Positions 50,431 to 59,497 of a stretch of DNA of 64,000 bases are shown here, one piece after another. Source of the DNA: OLB7 sp966250335 (GTDB taxonomy: Bacteria; Bacteroidota; Ignavibacteria; OLB7); the NCBI GenBank assembly GCA_966250335.1, contig CBINGZ010000008.1:1-64000 (forward strand), given 5' to 3'. The translations under genes were made by a program, and so were the position numbers. Position 1 is the stretch's first letter. Every line of letters starts with the position of its first letter. The notes below the pieces were generated by a model. It did not search any database, had not been told where the DNA came from, and saw nothing but the letters and a program-made list of their open reading frames with translations.

Positions 50431-52128
50431 TCAGCGGTCGATCACGAAGGATCGCACATCGACACGTTCGTTCCTCACGATCCGAAGGAAGTATGCTCCG
50501 GCCGGAAGCTCCGAGGCGTCGACCGAGAAGCCGCCGTCACCGGTCGCGACCGAGGGAACGGTCATCGGCGTGCCGCGTGTGTCAAGAACGCTCACATGAG
50601 CCTCGTCGCCCGGCGTCGACTCGAATCGCACGGCGATACGGCCGTCTGTCGGATTCGGATAGACCGAGATCTCTCCGGCATGCGCAGCCGGGGTTTCCGG
50701 CACGGCGCTCGTCACGCTGAAGAGAGAGAGAGGGGAAGCATTGCCGTCGACGAGGGCAAGATAGGATATGGGATTCTGCCCGTCTTGCGAGACCGTCCTG
50801 ATCCAGACGGCGCCACGATCGTCGACATCCACCCCGAGGACATGGCTTTCCGGGAGCCCGGAGTTGCCGATCGTATAGGTCCACCACCGCTGGCCGTCGT
50901 AGCGTGCGAGCCCTCCCTCAAGCGACTGAGCGTCCGAGGGCCAGAGACCGTACCAGATATCGCCATCCGATTCGAAGAAGGCTGCGGATTTCGCCCGATC
51001 CGCAGGAGTTGAACCCGCCCCCAGCAGCGTCACGTTCTGGCCGTCGAACCAGGCCCCCTGCGTGGTTGATATATTCATATAGAGCCTGTTTGAAGGATCT
51101 ACGAAGGTCGGGTTGACCTGGCTATGGCCCGGGATCAGATCTGAAGTACGATATATCGTCCAGTACGTGCCGTCGAAGCGCACAAGCTTTCCAACAACGT
51201 TGCCATCAACGGCTCCTATAGATGCAATCCACACATTCCCCTCCAGATCGACAAGCGCCTCGTTATGCTCCGCGGGAGGAAGCTCCGAATTCTGGTGATC
51301 GTACAGCGTCCACCTCCCGTCGGCATACTTGAGAAGCGCGCCGACGCCCACGGCCCAGATCGTGTTGTTCTTTCCGACCATGATCCGTGAGCCGTGCTCG
51401 CGGGTGAAGCGAAAATACTCCATCATCGCCTCGGTCATCCCGGTCTTGATATCGGCATTGTGCACCATCCACGCACCGTTCTTCAACGTTGCGATATAGG
51501 TTGCGGGATATCCTTCCACCATTGCCCAGACGGCTCCATCGTCGTCGACGGCAAGCCCTCTCGGATTGTTGGAGCCTCCATCGGCGTTGTTCATCGGCCA
51601 GGCGTACGAGGCCCATGTCGTGCCGTCGAAGCTGCGGAGCGAATCGGGACGGCTGAACCATCCGATCCCCCGCTCACGGTCGAGTGCGAAGTGGCCGGCA
51701 TCATACGGGGAGTTCGCGCGGGAATAGACCCTCCACCCCAGCGCCTGCTCCTCGGGGATAATGAGCGATACCGTCTCGTAATCCCGGATCATACCGTTCC
51801 GGGCCTCCAGGTTGATTTTGTGGGTGCCGCCCGACTTGGGCCCGGTCAGTCTCACGGTCATGATCGCGGTGTCGGTGTAGGGAGCATTGATCTGCTCCCG
51901 ATCGAATGTGATCACCGCGCCGGGAAGCGTGGGGATCGTGGCCCCGAGAAAGATCGATGCCTGGTAGTCGATAAGCGCGGTCACGGCAACCCTGTATGTC
52001 ACCGAGGTTTCGGATTCCCCGACCGTCCGCACATGCGGATCGACGGAGAGGAGAAACGGCACCTGCGCCGTCATCGTCGCCGCGGAGGCGAGGAAGAGGA
52101 GAAAGGCGAGTGTCGACAAACGTCTCAT
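50431..52128 (-). CDS. T9SS-secreted beta-propeller protein (copy 2)
   Basis: A 565-residue paralogue of the previous protein. It has the same order: signal peptide (MRRLSTLAFLLFLASAATMTAQ), N-terminal beta domain, propeller repeats (RFDGTYWTIY, RYDGQRWWTYTIGNSGLPE), and a T9SS type A sorting domain (VYPNPTDGRIAVRF ... ELPAGAYFLRI). The stop lies 122 bases before the start of copy 1. The nearby ECF sigma/anti-sigma pair might control them, but no promoter was traced. Confidence 0.85.
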   Translation of the reverse strand: MRRLSTLAFLLFLASAATMTAQVPFLLSVDPHVRTVGESETSVTYRVAVTALIDYQASIFLGATIPTLPGAVITFDREQINAPYTDTAIMTVRLTGPKSGGTHKINLEARNGMIRDYETVSLIIPEEQALGWRVYSRANSPYDAGHFALDRERGIGWFSRPDSLRSFDGTTWASYAWPMNNADGGSNNPRGLAVDDDGAVWAMVEGYPATYIATLKNGAWMVHNADIKTGMTEAMMEYFRFTREHGSRIMVGKNNTIWAVGVGALLKYADGRWTLYDHQNSELPPAEHNEALVDLEGNVWIASIGAVDGNVVGKLVRFDGTYWTIYRTSDLIPGHSQVNPTFVDPSNRLYMNISTTQGAWFDGQNVTLLGAGSTPADRAKSAAFFESDGDIWYGLWPSDAQSLEGGLARYDGQRWWTYTIGNSGLPESHVLGVDVDDRGAVWIRTVSQDGQNPISYLALVDGNASPLSLFSVTSAVPETPAAHAGEISVYPNPTDGRIAVRFESTPGDEAHVSVLDTRGTPMTVPSVATGDGGFSVDASELPAGAYFLRIVRNERVDVRSFVIDR

Positions 52129-52212
52129 GGTAGTTCGTATTTAGATATTATTGATATGTGCTGTGCGTGTTCCCTGATCGTCTGTCGTCCGGGGCTGCGT
52201 CCCGGATCGGCG

Positions 52213-52956
52213 TTACGGTCCTATCTGAACCTTGACGCCGATCCGCGAGCTGTCCCCGCTTCCATCGGGAGCGGTCTGTTCCGAACGGGAGGTGTCGGCG
52301 GCGACGTGCGCGTTCCGGGGGGTCGCGAGCGGTCGTGAGGCCGCCGCTGAGTCCGGGTCGACACGGGAGGCCGATCCGTTCGGAGAGGCGGAGGCCGCCG
52401 GAGAGCTCTCCCGGCGTGCGTGCGCTCCCTGCGTCTCCAGGGGTCGTTCCGGCAGAGCGCCGGGATCAGGGGTAGATGAGGGGGCGACGGGATCATCCGG
52501 CAGCAGGGGAGAAAGCGCCGGAACCGGGTACTCAATCCGGTTCCCGCCGCCCTGTCCCTCACCTATGTCATCGGTCGGGGAAAGCCAGGCCAGGCCGGCA
52601 ACGATCGCCCCCGTCCCCATCAGGCCGCCGAGCCAGAGAAGGGTTCTGCGCCATGCCGAACGGGAGTTCCCGACCGGCGTATGAGAGGGGGGCGTATCTG
52701 CCGGCCGGCCCGTATGGGGGGCTCCGCCGCCGGCGGCCGCGAGCATCGCCGCGACCTCGTTCTGAAGCTGCATCACACGCGCGGGATCGGGGAGACGATC
52801 CTTTCTGATCGCGCTGTCGATCGTCTGCTGCGCCTTCAGCTCAAGCCGCAGCTCGGAATCGAGCGCCACGTTGATGAGGAAATCGTGCTCCTCGCGGAGA
52901 CTCATCTCCCCCTCGACATACGCGCGGATCAATCGTTCCCGTTCGACTCGTGTCAT
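52213..52956 (-). CDS. Membrane anti-sigma factor
   Basis: A 247-residue protein. The N-terminal 75 residues form a helical anti-sigma-like domain (RERLIRAYVEGEMSLREEHDFL) without the HxxxCxxC zinc motif. One membrane span covers about residues 104-125. The C-terminal periplasmic part is a Pro/Ser/Ala-rich linker with a short beta tail ending VKVQIGP. The start overlaps the sigma gene stop by 4 bases, so the pair is translationally coupled. The periplasmic part could be cut by proteases such as the RseP encoded at 10958, an inference from function only. Confidence 0.7.
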   Translation of the reverse strand: MTRVERERLIRAYVEGEMSLREEHDFLINVALDSELRLELKAQQTIDSAIRKDRLPDPARVMQLQNEVAAMLAAAGGGAPHTGRPADTPPSHTPVGNSRSAWRRTLLWLGGLMGTGAIVAGLAWLSPTDDIGEGQGGGNRIEYPVPALSPLLPDDPVAPSSTPDPGALPERPLETQGAHARRESSPAASASPNGSASRVDPDSAAASRPLATPRNAHVAADTSRSEQTAPDGSGDSSRIGVKVQIGP

Positions 52957-53597
52957 GATTCGTTCTCGTTTGAAAGTGAACTCCCCTCAGTTCCTTCTTG
53001 CAGACCCAGGAGCGCGGCGATGATTCTTCCGAGTTTCGCTCGCGCCCGCCATGCGCGGGTCCTGACGGCGCCGACCGTCTCTCCTACCATCTCCGCGATC
53101 TCTTCGTACCGGTATCCCGCGTAGGCGTTAAGGATCAGTACCTCCCTCTGATCCATCGGAAGCCGGTCGAGCGCCATCAGTACCGCCTCCTCCATTTCCG
53201 ACATCTCACCCCCTCCGGACTCCGCGCCCCGCCAGTCCCCAAGCTGATCGATCGACAGATGCTCACGCCTGTCGCGCTTGAAGTTGAGGCAGAGATTGCG
53301 CGTGGTCGTTATCAGAAGCCCCAGCGGACTGCGGGGGACTTCCTTTCCTGCCGCCCGGAAACGGATCACTCGCTCCCAGACATCCTGCATGATATCGTGA
53401 GCGGCATGCGGATCGCCCACGATCTTCTGGCAGTAGATGTAGAGCCGTGAAGCATGCCTGTTGAACAGCTCCATGAACGCGCGATCGTCCCCGCCGAGAA
53501 AACGCCGGAAGAGGCTGACGTCGTCGGGCCCGGCCGGCCCTCCTTCATCGGGAGCCACGGCGGCGCGTCTGGGAAGTATCGTGGAATGTCGGCTCAT
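52953..53597 (-). CDS. ECF-type RNA polymerase sigma factor
   Basis: A 214-residue sigma-70-family factor. Region 2 (DRAFMELFNRHASRLYIYCQ ... IMQDVWERV) binds core RNA polymerase and the -10 element; region 4 (LPMDQREVLILNAYAGYRYE then IAEMVGETVGAVRTRAWRAR) is a helix-turn-helix. The N-terminal 25 residues are a variable extension. It overlaps the anti-sigma gene downstream. The upstream intergenic region (53598-53764) is shared with a divergent surface-protein gene. Confidence 0.92.
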   Translation of the reverse strand: MSRHSTILPRRAAVAPDEGGPAGPDDVSLFRRFLGGDDRAFMELFNRHASRLYIYCQKIVGDPHAAHDIMQDVWERVIRFRAAGKEVPRSPLGLLITTTRNLCLNFKRDRREHLSIDQLGDWRGAESGGGEMSEMEEAVLMALDRLPMDQREVLILNAYAGYRYEEIAEMVGETVGAVRTRAWRARAKLGRIIAALLGLQEGTEGSSLSNENES

Positions 53598-53764
53598 GCA
53601 TCGTTTATCTGATCGTACGGTGGGAAAGACACGACCGCCGGAACGGGCGTCACACCTCTCGAAAAAAAACTTTCATGGTGACGCGGGGCATACGACATGT
53701 GTCTCTCTTCAATCTTCTAATCCGTATATAGCATATCGACGCAAACAATCGACGGACACGCGGC

Positions 53765-55525
53765 ATGACCCTCCTTCGGCTTACGCTCGTTCTTACGGCC
53801 CTTCTGCTCGGGATGGGAGCGGCGACCGATCGCGATATTTCCGATCCGACGGCCTCCGGTCTCTCGATCGACGCCGACGCGGCGGCCGCGAACCTGTCGA
53901 TCCGGGCCACGGTGATCGATTTCGGGACCGTGCCGCTCGGGACCTGCCTCGTCGACGCCTTCACGATCGAGAACCTGGGGCTCACGCCGATCAGGGTGCC
54001 GATACCGGCCTCGCTCTCCGCTCCCTCCAGCCCGATCCGCCTGCTTCCGCGTCCGCAGGATACACTGGAGCTTCCCGCGCGCAGGTTCGACAGAATAGAG
54101 GTGGAGTTCTGCGCGATCGACACCGGATGCTTCTCCACGACCTACGTGTTCAGGTCGACCGACGGCGAGAGCGACACCATCGTCGTCCGCGGATGCGCCT
54201 CGAACGCGCTGACGGTTATAGAACGCGAGACGATAGATTTCGGCCTGACACGGGTCGGCTCCACGGAGGCCAGGATATATCGAACCACGAACGCCGCCCA
54301 GTCCCCGCTGACCCTCTACAATCTGACCCGCGACGGCCATCCCGATTTCAGGAGCAGCGTGACCTATCCGAGAGAAGGGAAAACGGTGGGAGTCAACGAG
54401 GAGATCGCCGTGCCGATAGATTTCAGGCCATCCGGCGAGGGAGATCGCTCCGCGATATTCAGACTGGTGGCCGGGGACGGGTTCAGAGAGATCACGGCGA
54501 TCGGCCGGGGTGGAGCATCGAAGCTTGCCGCCGAGCCGCAACTGATCGACTTCGGTCCCGTGCCGGTCGGTGGCTCCGTCGAGATGCCGGTGAGGATCAC
54601 CAACAACGGCGACATGGATCTGAACATATCGCGACATAACTTCTCCGACGCCGCCTTCTCACTCGCCCCCGGCGAACCTGAAGCGCGCACCATAAAACCG
54701 GGGATGACCGCCGATATCGGTCTCAGATTCGCGCCGGGAGGGCCCGGAGTGATGGAGGAGACCGACAGGATCGAGAGCGACAACATGACCGGCAACGTGG
54801 AGCTCTCCCTCGAGGGTGAAGGGCTCGACGTCTCTTCGAGAATCATCTATCTCGACACGACCGATACCGACGTGGGGAGCCCGACCGTGCTGCGGCTGCG
54901 GGTCGATCCGCCGCTGAGTCCCTCGGAGAAGATCACCAATATCTCCGCTACCCTCTTTTTCATTCCCACATCGCTCTCTCCGGTAGGGGTATCTCCTCCG
55001 GCCGACGCAACGGGTATCGTGACGACCATGTCGCGGCGAACGGCATCCGAATCGGATCAGGTGACGGTCAACGTGGTGACGACGGGCTACCTGACCGGAT
55101 CGGATCTTGCGGAGATCACGTTCGTCGGACTCAGTACCGGCGATTCGATCAACACCATCCCGCTGTTCGACGTCGCCGTCGCAACTCCCGTGGAATGGGG
55201 AAGGGGAGCGGGGATGATCCGTCTGAGCGGCTGCGGACTGGGGTCGGTGCCCGGCGTGTTCAAGAAGGTCACGATAGAATCGGCGGCTTCCGACGGAGTG
55301 GGAGAATCGATCGCGGTACGCTACAGAGCCCCATACGGCGCTCCCGGGAACGTATCGCTCTTCGATCTGACAGGAAGACCGGTCCGCACGATCGACCTCC
55401 CCCCCGGCGACGGCGGCTCGACGACGGCGACGGTTCCGTCCGGAGATCTGCCTCCCGGAGCCTATTTCGTGCGGGTCCGCATGGGAGACGATGCCGCGGG
55501 GACCCTGATGCTGCACCGTCGGTAA
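53765..55525 (+). CDS. Secreted protein with choice-of-anchor-D (ASH/HYDIN-like) repeats and T9SS-like tail
   Basis: A 586-residue exported protein with signal peptide MTLLRLTLVLTALLLGMGAA. Three Ig-like ASH repeats open with IDFG motifs (VIDFGTVPLG, ETIDFGLTRVG, QLIDFGPVPVG). A beta-rich, cohesin-like segment follows (residues 360-500), and the end NVSLFDLTGRPVRTI ... DLPPGAYFVRVRMG is a T9SS type A-like sorting domain. Two pairs of cysteines occur in the first repeat region. It is divergent from the sigma factor gene, possibly its target. Likely a surface scaffold or anchor. Confidence 0.8.
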   Translation: MTLLRLTLVLTALLLGMGAATDRDISDPTASGLSIDADAAAANLSIRATVIDFGTVPLGTCLVDAFTIENLGLTPIRVPIPASLSAPSSPIRLLPRPQDTLELPARRFDRIEVEFCAIDTGCFSTTYVFRSTDGESDTIVVRGCASNALTVIERETIDFGLTRVGSTEARIYRTTNAAQSPLTLYNLTRDGHPDFRSSVTYPREGKTVGVNEEIAVPIDFRPSGEGDRSAIFRLVAGDGFREITAIGRGGASKLAAEPQLIDFGPVPVGGSVEMPVRITNNGDMDLNISRHNFSDAAFSLAPGEPEARTIKPGMTADIGLRFAPGGPGVMEETDRIESDNMTGNVELSLEGEGLDVSSRIIYLDTTDTDVGSPTVLRLRVDPPLSPSEKITNISATLFFIPTSLSPVGVSPPADATGIVTTMSRRTASESDQVTVNVVTTGYLTGSDLAEITFVGLSTGDSINTIPLFDVAVATPVEWGRGAGMIRLSGCGLGSVPGVFKKVTIESAASDGVGESIAVRYRAPYGAPGNVSLFDLTGRPVRTIDLPPGDGGSTTATVPSGDLPPGAYFVRVRMGDDAAGTLMLHRR

Positions 55526-55536
55526 AGGAGTATCGT

Positions 55537-57462
55537 CTGAAGAGACTTCCGTACCATAACGCCCCGCGCAGGATCTCCGGTCCCCGGCCCGCCACAGCTT
55601 CGGTAATTGCCGTCGCGATACTCTGCATCATGGCCTCGGCGCGATGTATCGCGCAGCCGACGGAAGGGGTGGAGATCGGCGCGCGGGGATCGATCGGCGG
55701 ATCACTGCATTCCGCGGCGCTTCCGGTTTTCGGCGGATCGCCCTTCTGCGGCGTCTTCGAATCGGGAACGGGAACGGCAGGCGCGGCGGGAGTGCGGATC
55801 ACATTCCCATCACCGTTCGACGGAATACGGCTGCGGGGGGGAGCGACGGCCGAGTTCGGCTCAACGCTTCTTCGCGCGACTCCTCCGGCGCCGCTGCTGA
55901 TCTACGAGCCGACACAGGTAACCCACGTCGAGATCGGCCATGAGTACAGACTGGAGCGGAAGACCAGGACGATGCTCCTCGATCTCTGCGCCGTCATCCC
56001 CGTCGCCGGACCCCTCCACGCAACCGCGGGAGCATGGTTCGGCTACGGAACGACGATAAAAATATCGCAGAGCGACTACATCACCGACGACTACAGCTTC
56101 GAGGGGGGGATGCGCGCAAGGAACATGCCGGCGGCACCCGGATCGAATCACGATAGAATCGAGACAGGGCCGACAGTCGGGCTCGGCTACCGGATCGACC
56201 TCCGGCGGGGCTGGTCGCTGCAACCCGATATATCGACCCGGATCGATCTTCTCCCCGCCCCCGACGGATCGCCCCGACGGTTTCTGACCGCCGACTTCGG
56301 CCTGGAACTCCGCTACGATCTCTCCCCCCACGCCGTTCCCGAAACTCCGACGGAGCCGGAACCCCTACAGGCTTCCACGACGGATGAGACTCCACGCGGC
56401 GCCGACCGGATCACACAACCGATCTCGGCATCGCTCGACATCTTCGCCGTCGACTCGACCGGACGCCGCCTGGGCGAAGCCACGGTGGAGCTGTACGAAA
56501 CCCGCTACTCCCTGACGATGCCCGCGGACTCGGGACTGGCCTGGAGCGGAGGAGCGTTTTACGAACTGCACGCGCTGCTCCCCGCCGAGGAGGCCGAACG
56601 ATTCCACCCCGACTCGCTCGCAGCGATGAGTGCCACGGAGGCCGAGCGGAACAGACTGAACGTGACGGGCTATCGTCTGAAGAACACCGCCGACGGACGG
56701 CTCGACCTGATCGTCCCGAACGGCGGAACGGAGCGCCGCCCGGCACGCGCCGCCGCCGACAGCGCACGAGACTATCTGATCGACAGGTTCGGATTGACGG
56801 AGAATCGTGTACGGGTCATGGAGGAAAGGAGAGGCGGGGAGACAGGAGATGAGATCATATTACGATACATGCCTTCATCGATAACCGACCCGATCAAGGC
56901 AACCGCAACATCGCAGCGGTTTTCCCCTCCGCTCATCAGGATCGACCCGATCTACGGCTCCGGGGCCGGCATCAGATCGTGGGAGATCACGCTACGGCAT
57001 GACGACCGCCTGCTGGGACGCTTCGGAAGCAACGTGACGGGAAGCGGCGAACTGAACTGGCGCATAGGCGCATCGGAGAACGAGCTTTCCCCCCTGGTCG
57101 CCGAGCTGTCGGTCATCGACTCCACCGGCAACAGCGCAGCCGTCACCACAAGGACACCACTACGGCTACGGCGTTCCGTCAGGACAATCGAGCGGGAGAT
57201 CAGAGAAGGGGGAGCAAGCGAGTTCATCCGCCTCACCCCGTTCCGCGGCGAAGGGAGAACCGAGCCCGCCACACCGAAGGAGGTCGCCGCAGTTCTACGC
57301 GAGGGAGCAACCGTCACCATCGTATGGCCGGAAAATGAAGAACAGCTCGCACGCGACTGGGCAGATCGTCTCCGCAGCATCATCCCCTCTTCTCTCGACA
57401 ACATCACCCTCCGCCACTCCCCCGGCCCAATCGAAATCCAGATAGAACAACCGATCCCCTAA
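55537..57462 (+). CDS. Outer-membrane barrel protein with OmpA-like segment (probable CTG start)
   Basis: A 641-residue protein if started at CTG 55537. The frame has no ATG, GTG or TTG between the previous gene's end and the signal peptide (ATASVIAVAILCIMASARCIA). A perfect AAGGAG lies six bases before this CTG, overlapping the previous stop. Residues 40-270 look like an outer-membrane beta-barrel (alternating strands, YRLERKTRTMLLDLCAVIP). A carboxypeptidase-regulatory-like domain follows (SASLDIFAVDSTGRRLGEATV). Then come two OmpA-like stretches (RAAADSARDYLIDRFGLTENRV; another near the end). A single-base sequence error near the start would also explain the missing ATG. Confidence 0.7.
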   Translation: MKRLPYHNAPRRISGPRPATASVIAVAILCIMASARCIAQPTEGVEIGARGSIGGSLHSAALPVFGGSPFCGVFESGTGTAGAAGVRITFPSPFDGIRLRGGATAEFGSTLLRATPPAPLLIYEPTQVTHVEIGHEYRLERKTRTMLLDLCAVIPVAGPLHATAGAWFGYGTTIKISQSDYITDDYSFEGGMRARNMPAAPGSNHDRIETGPTVGLGYRIDLRRGWSLQPDISTRIDLLPAPDGSPRRFLTADFGLELRYDLSPHAVPETPTEPEPLQASTTDETPRGADRITQPISASLDIFAVDSTGRRLGEATVELYETRYSLTMPADSGLAWSGGAFYELHALLPAEEAERFHPDSLAAMSATEAERNRLNVTGYRLKNTADGRLDLIVPNGGTERRPARAAADSARDYLIDRFGLTENRVRVMEERRGGETGDEIILRYMPSSITDPIKATATSQRFSPPLIRIDPIYGSGAGIRSWEITLRHDDRLLGRFGSNVTGSGELNWRIGASENELSPLVAELSVIDSTGNSAAVTTRTPLRLRRSVRTIEREIREGGASEFIRLTPFRGEGRTEPATPKEVAAVLREGATVTIVWPENEEQLARDWADRLRSIIPSSLDNITLRHSPGPIEIQIEQPIP

Positions 57463-57552
57463 CTCTTTCTTCTCTCTCTTCTCTTACCTCTGTGCCCTCT
57501 GTGTCTCCCTGTTTATTCTCTTCCTCTTATTCTCTTCCTCTTAACTCCCCCC
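57463..57552 (+). repeat. Pyrimidine-rich CTCTGTG repeat, copy 1
   Basis: CT-rich sequence with the core CTTACCTCTGTG, CCTCTGTG, CTCCCTGTTTATTCTCTTC. It matches the reverse complement of 60347-60423 over about 80 bp. It ends 20 bases before the downstream gene start. I remember similar CTCTGTG-type intergenic repeats from unrelated bacteria, but cannot verify that here. Confidence 0.75.
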
Positions 57553-57572
57553 ACTCCCCTTATCTTGCCCCC

Positions 57573-58550
57573 ATGTCAAGATACCCGAAAACCGACCTCT
57601 CCCCCATCCGCCTCATCTCCATCACCCAGCGCCACAGCAAGGTAGCCGAGAGGGAGTGGGCCACCCCCCTCCCCCCCGGCGCAACATTCGACGACTTCAC
57701 AAAATCGCTCCCCGATATACTCATCGCCCGCGACCTCCGCGCCTTCACCCGTCTCGCCGCCGACTCCGTCGAGCTGGGGAAGCCGTTCATCCTAATGCTC
57801 GGCGCCCACGTCATCAAGGTCGGCCTCGCCCCTCTCATCCGGGACATGATCGAGCGCGGGATCATCACCGGCGTCGCCATGAACTCCGCCGCAGCGATTC
57901 ACGACACCGAGTCATGTCTCTTCGGCGAGACATCGGAGGATGTGGCCGCCACGATCACCGACGGAACATTCGGCATGTCGAAGGAGACGGGCGAGTTCAT
58001 CAACGGAACATTGAGGGAGGCATACGAGTCGGACGACCCGGAGATCGGCTACGGCGAGGCGCTCGGCCAGCGACTGATGGAAGCCGGCACCGGCCGCGTA
58101 TCGATCATGGCGACCTGCGTCGAGCGGAACATCCCCATCACGATCCATGCCGCCATCGGCACCGACATCATCCACCAGCAACCGTCGATGAGCGGCGAGG
58201 CGACCGGAGAACTATCGTTCCGCGATTTTCGCGCGCTCTGCCACGAACTGCGCGACCTCGGCTCCGGGGGAGTGGTGATGAACGCCGGCTCCGCCGTGAT
58301 CATGCCGGAGATCTTTCTCAAGGCGCTGACGATCGCCAGGAACCTCGGCTCTCCCGTCTTCGATTTCACCACGGCGAACTTCGACATGATCCAGCATTAC
58401 CGCCCCAGGGTGAACGTGGTGCAGCGCCCGACACAGGACCAGCGACACGGACACGGCTACAGCTTCACGGGACACCACGAGATCATGCTCCCGCTGACGT
58501 TCGCCATGATCACATCGGAGGTCCACGCCCGCGGGCTTGCGCGCCGGTGA
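57573..58550 (+). CDS. Deoxyhypusine-synthase-like conserved protein of unknown function
   Basis: A 325-residue soluble protein. ATG 57573 is used because the longer frame to 57492 reads through the CT repeat. Conserved-looking blocks are LMLGAHVIKVGLAPLI, GVAMNSAAAIHDTE, DGTFGMSKETGEFIN, IHAAIGTDIIHQQP and TTANFDMIQHYRPRVNVV. I associate these with a bacterial family often annotated as deoxyhypusine-synthase-like (NAD-binding fold), but the active-site lysine of true deoxyhypusine synthase is not visible, so the reaction is unknown. It converges on the pseudoprotease gene with 13 bases between stops. Confidence 0.65.
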   Translation: MSRYPKTDLSPIRLISITQRHSKVAEREWATPLPPGATFDDFTKSLPDILIARDLRAFTRLAADSVELGKPFILMLGAHVIKVGLAPLIRDMIERGIITGVAMNSAAAIHDTESCLFGETSEDVAATITDGTFGMSKETGEFINGTLREAYESDDPEIGYGEALGQRLMEAGTGRVSIMATCVERNIPITIHAAIGTDIIHQQPSMSGEATGELSFRDFRALCHELRDLGSGGVVMNAGSAVIMPEIFLKALTIARNLGSPVFDFTTANFDMIQHYRPRVNVVQRPTQDQRHGHGYSFTGHHEIMLPLTFAMITSEVHARGLARR

Positions 58551-58563
58551 GAAGGTGCGGCGA

Positions 58564-59391
58564 TTACTCAGGTCGCTTTTCGATATTGAAGATGGTGTAC
58601 TCCCACTGGAATCCCTCCTGGACGTTCCCCAGGGAGTAATCATACTCGATGCTGTAGGAACCGTGGTCGGGATCGTGGATCATGAGAACATCGGGATCCT
58701 CGTACCCGTAGATCACGACGAAGCTCCCGAAGTTGCGAACGTTGTCCTCGATCGATGCGATGACCGGCCGTTCCTGGGCGATCTCCATCCTGATCTGATC
58801 CATGGTCATCCGGGCCGTCTGCGTCTCCCAGTCCATATTCCCGCGGCTGCTCAGGAGCGCTCCTATCTGATCGAGGCGCCAGCTGTATCGGCATGCCCCG
58901 GGATCGTCACAGCATTCCACGCCGTAGATATCCTTGAACATGCCGCACTGCTGGACCTTCACGCCGTGGTAGTTCAGGACCATCTCGGTCACGGCGGCCC
59001 AGGCCCACCAGCTCCCCTCCTGCGTTCTGAGGGGAACATCGAGCACCTTGGTGTCCGGGATCTCCCCAAGCACCTTGATGACCCGTGCAAACTCCGCGCT
59101 TCCCGCCCCGTTCGTCGCCTTCAGGGTGACGGTATATGAGCCGGGAGATGAATAGACGACGAACGCCTCGCGATCGGTGGAGGTGGTTCCGTTCCCGAAA
59201 TCCCACAGGTACTCCGTGTCGGTGGTCCCCAGGGTCTCGTTCGTGAAGATGATGGCGGAATCGACGACCCGGACGGCGCCGGCCTTGAAATCGACGATGG
59301 GCGGATTTGAATCACTGAACGATGTAGCGTCGCACGAAACCTGGAGAAGCGAGGCAGCGGCAAGGAGCGGAAGAAGAAAAAGATGTCGCAT
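58564..59391 (-). CDS. PKD plus papain-fold lipoprotein with both catalytic residues replaced
   Basis: A 275-residue exported protein with a probable lipobox at Cys20 (LLQVSC). Residues 32-108 are a PKD domain (YLWDFGNGTTST, GSYTVTLKATNGAG). The rest is a C39/C70-like papain fold. Active peptidases of this type read roughly QxSNWCWAAVTEMVLNY and GHFVVIxGY; here these are QEGSWWAWAAVTEMVLNYHG with Ala130 in place of the nucleophilic Cys, and GSFVVIYGY with Ser223 in place of the His. The structural IHDPDHG and two paired cysteines are kept. I read it as a pseudoprotease, perhaps a binding protein. ATG 59391 is chosen over the TTG 6 bases upstream. Confidence 0.8.
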   Translation of the reverse strand: MRHLFLLPLLAAASLLQVSCDATSFSDSNPPIVDFKAGAVRVVDSAIIFTNETLGTTDTEYLWDFGNGTTSTDREAFVVYSSPGSYTVTLKATNGAGSAEFARVIKVLGEIPDTKVLDVPLRTQEGSWWAWAAVTEMVLNYHGVKVQQCGMFKDIYGVECCDDPGACRYSWRLDQIGALLSSRGNMDWETQTARMTMDQIRMEIAQERPVIASIEDNVRNFGSFVVIYGYEDPDVLMIHDPDHGSYSIEYDYSLGNVQEGFQWEYTIFNIEKRPE

Positions 59392-59497
59392 GAACAACCT
59401 CAGGAAAAAATTTCCCTGAACCTACGACTTCTCCCCGCCTCTTCAAACGGTCGGACGGAGAGGAGGCCGGGATCCCTCCTCTCCATCTCGTCCGGAT

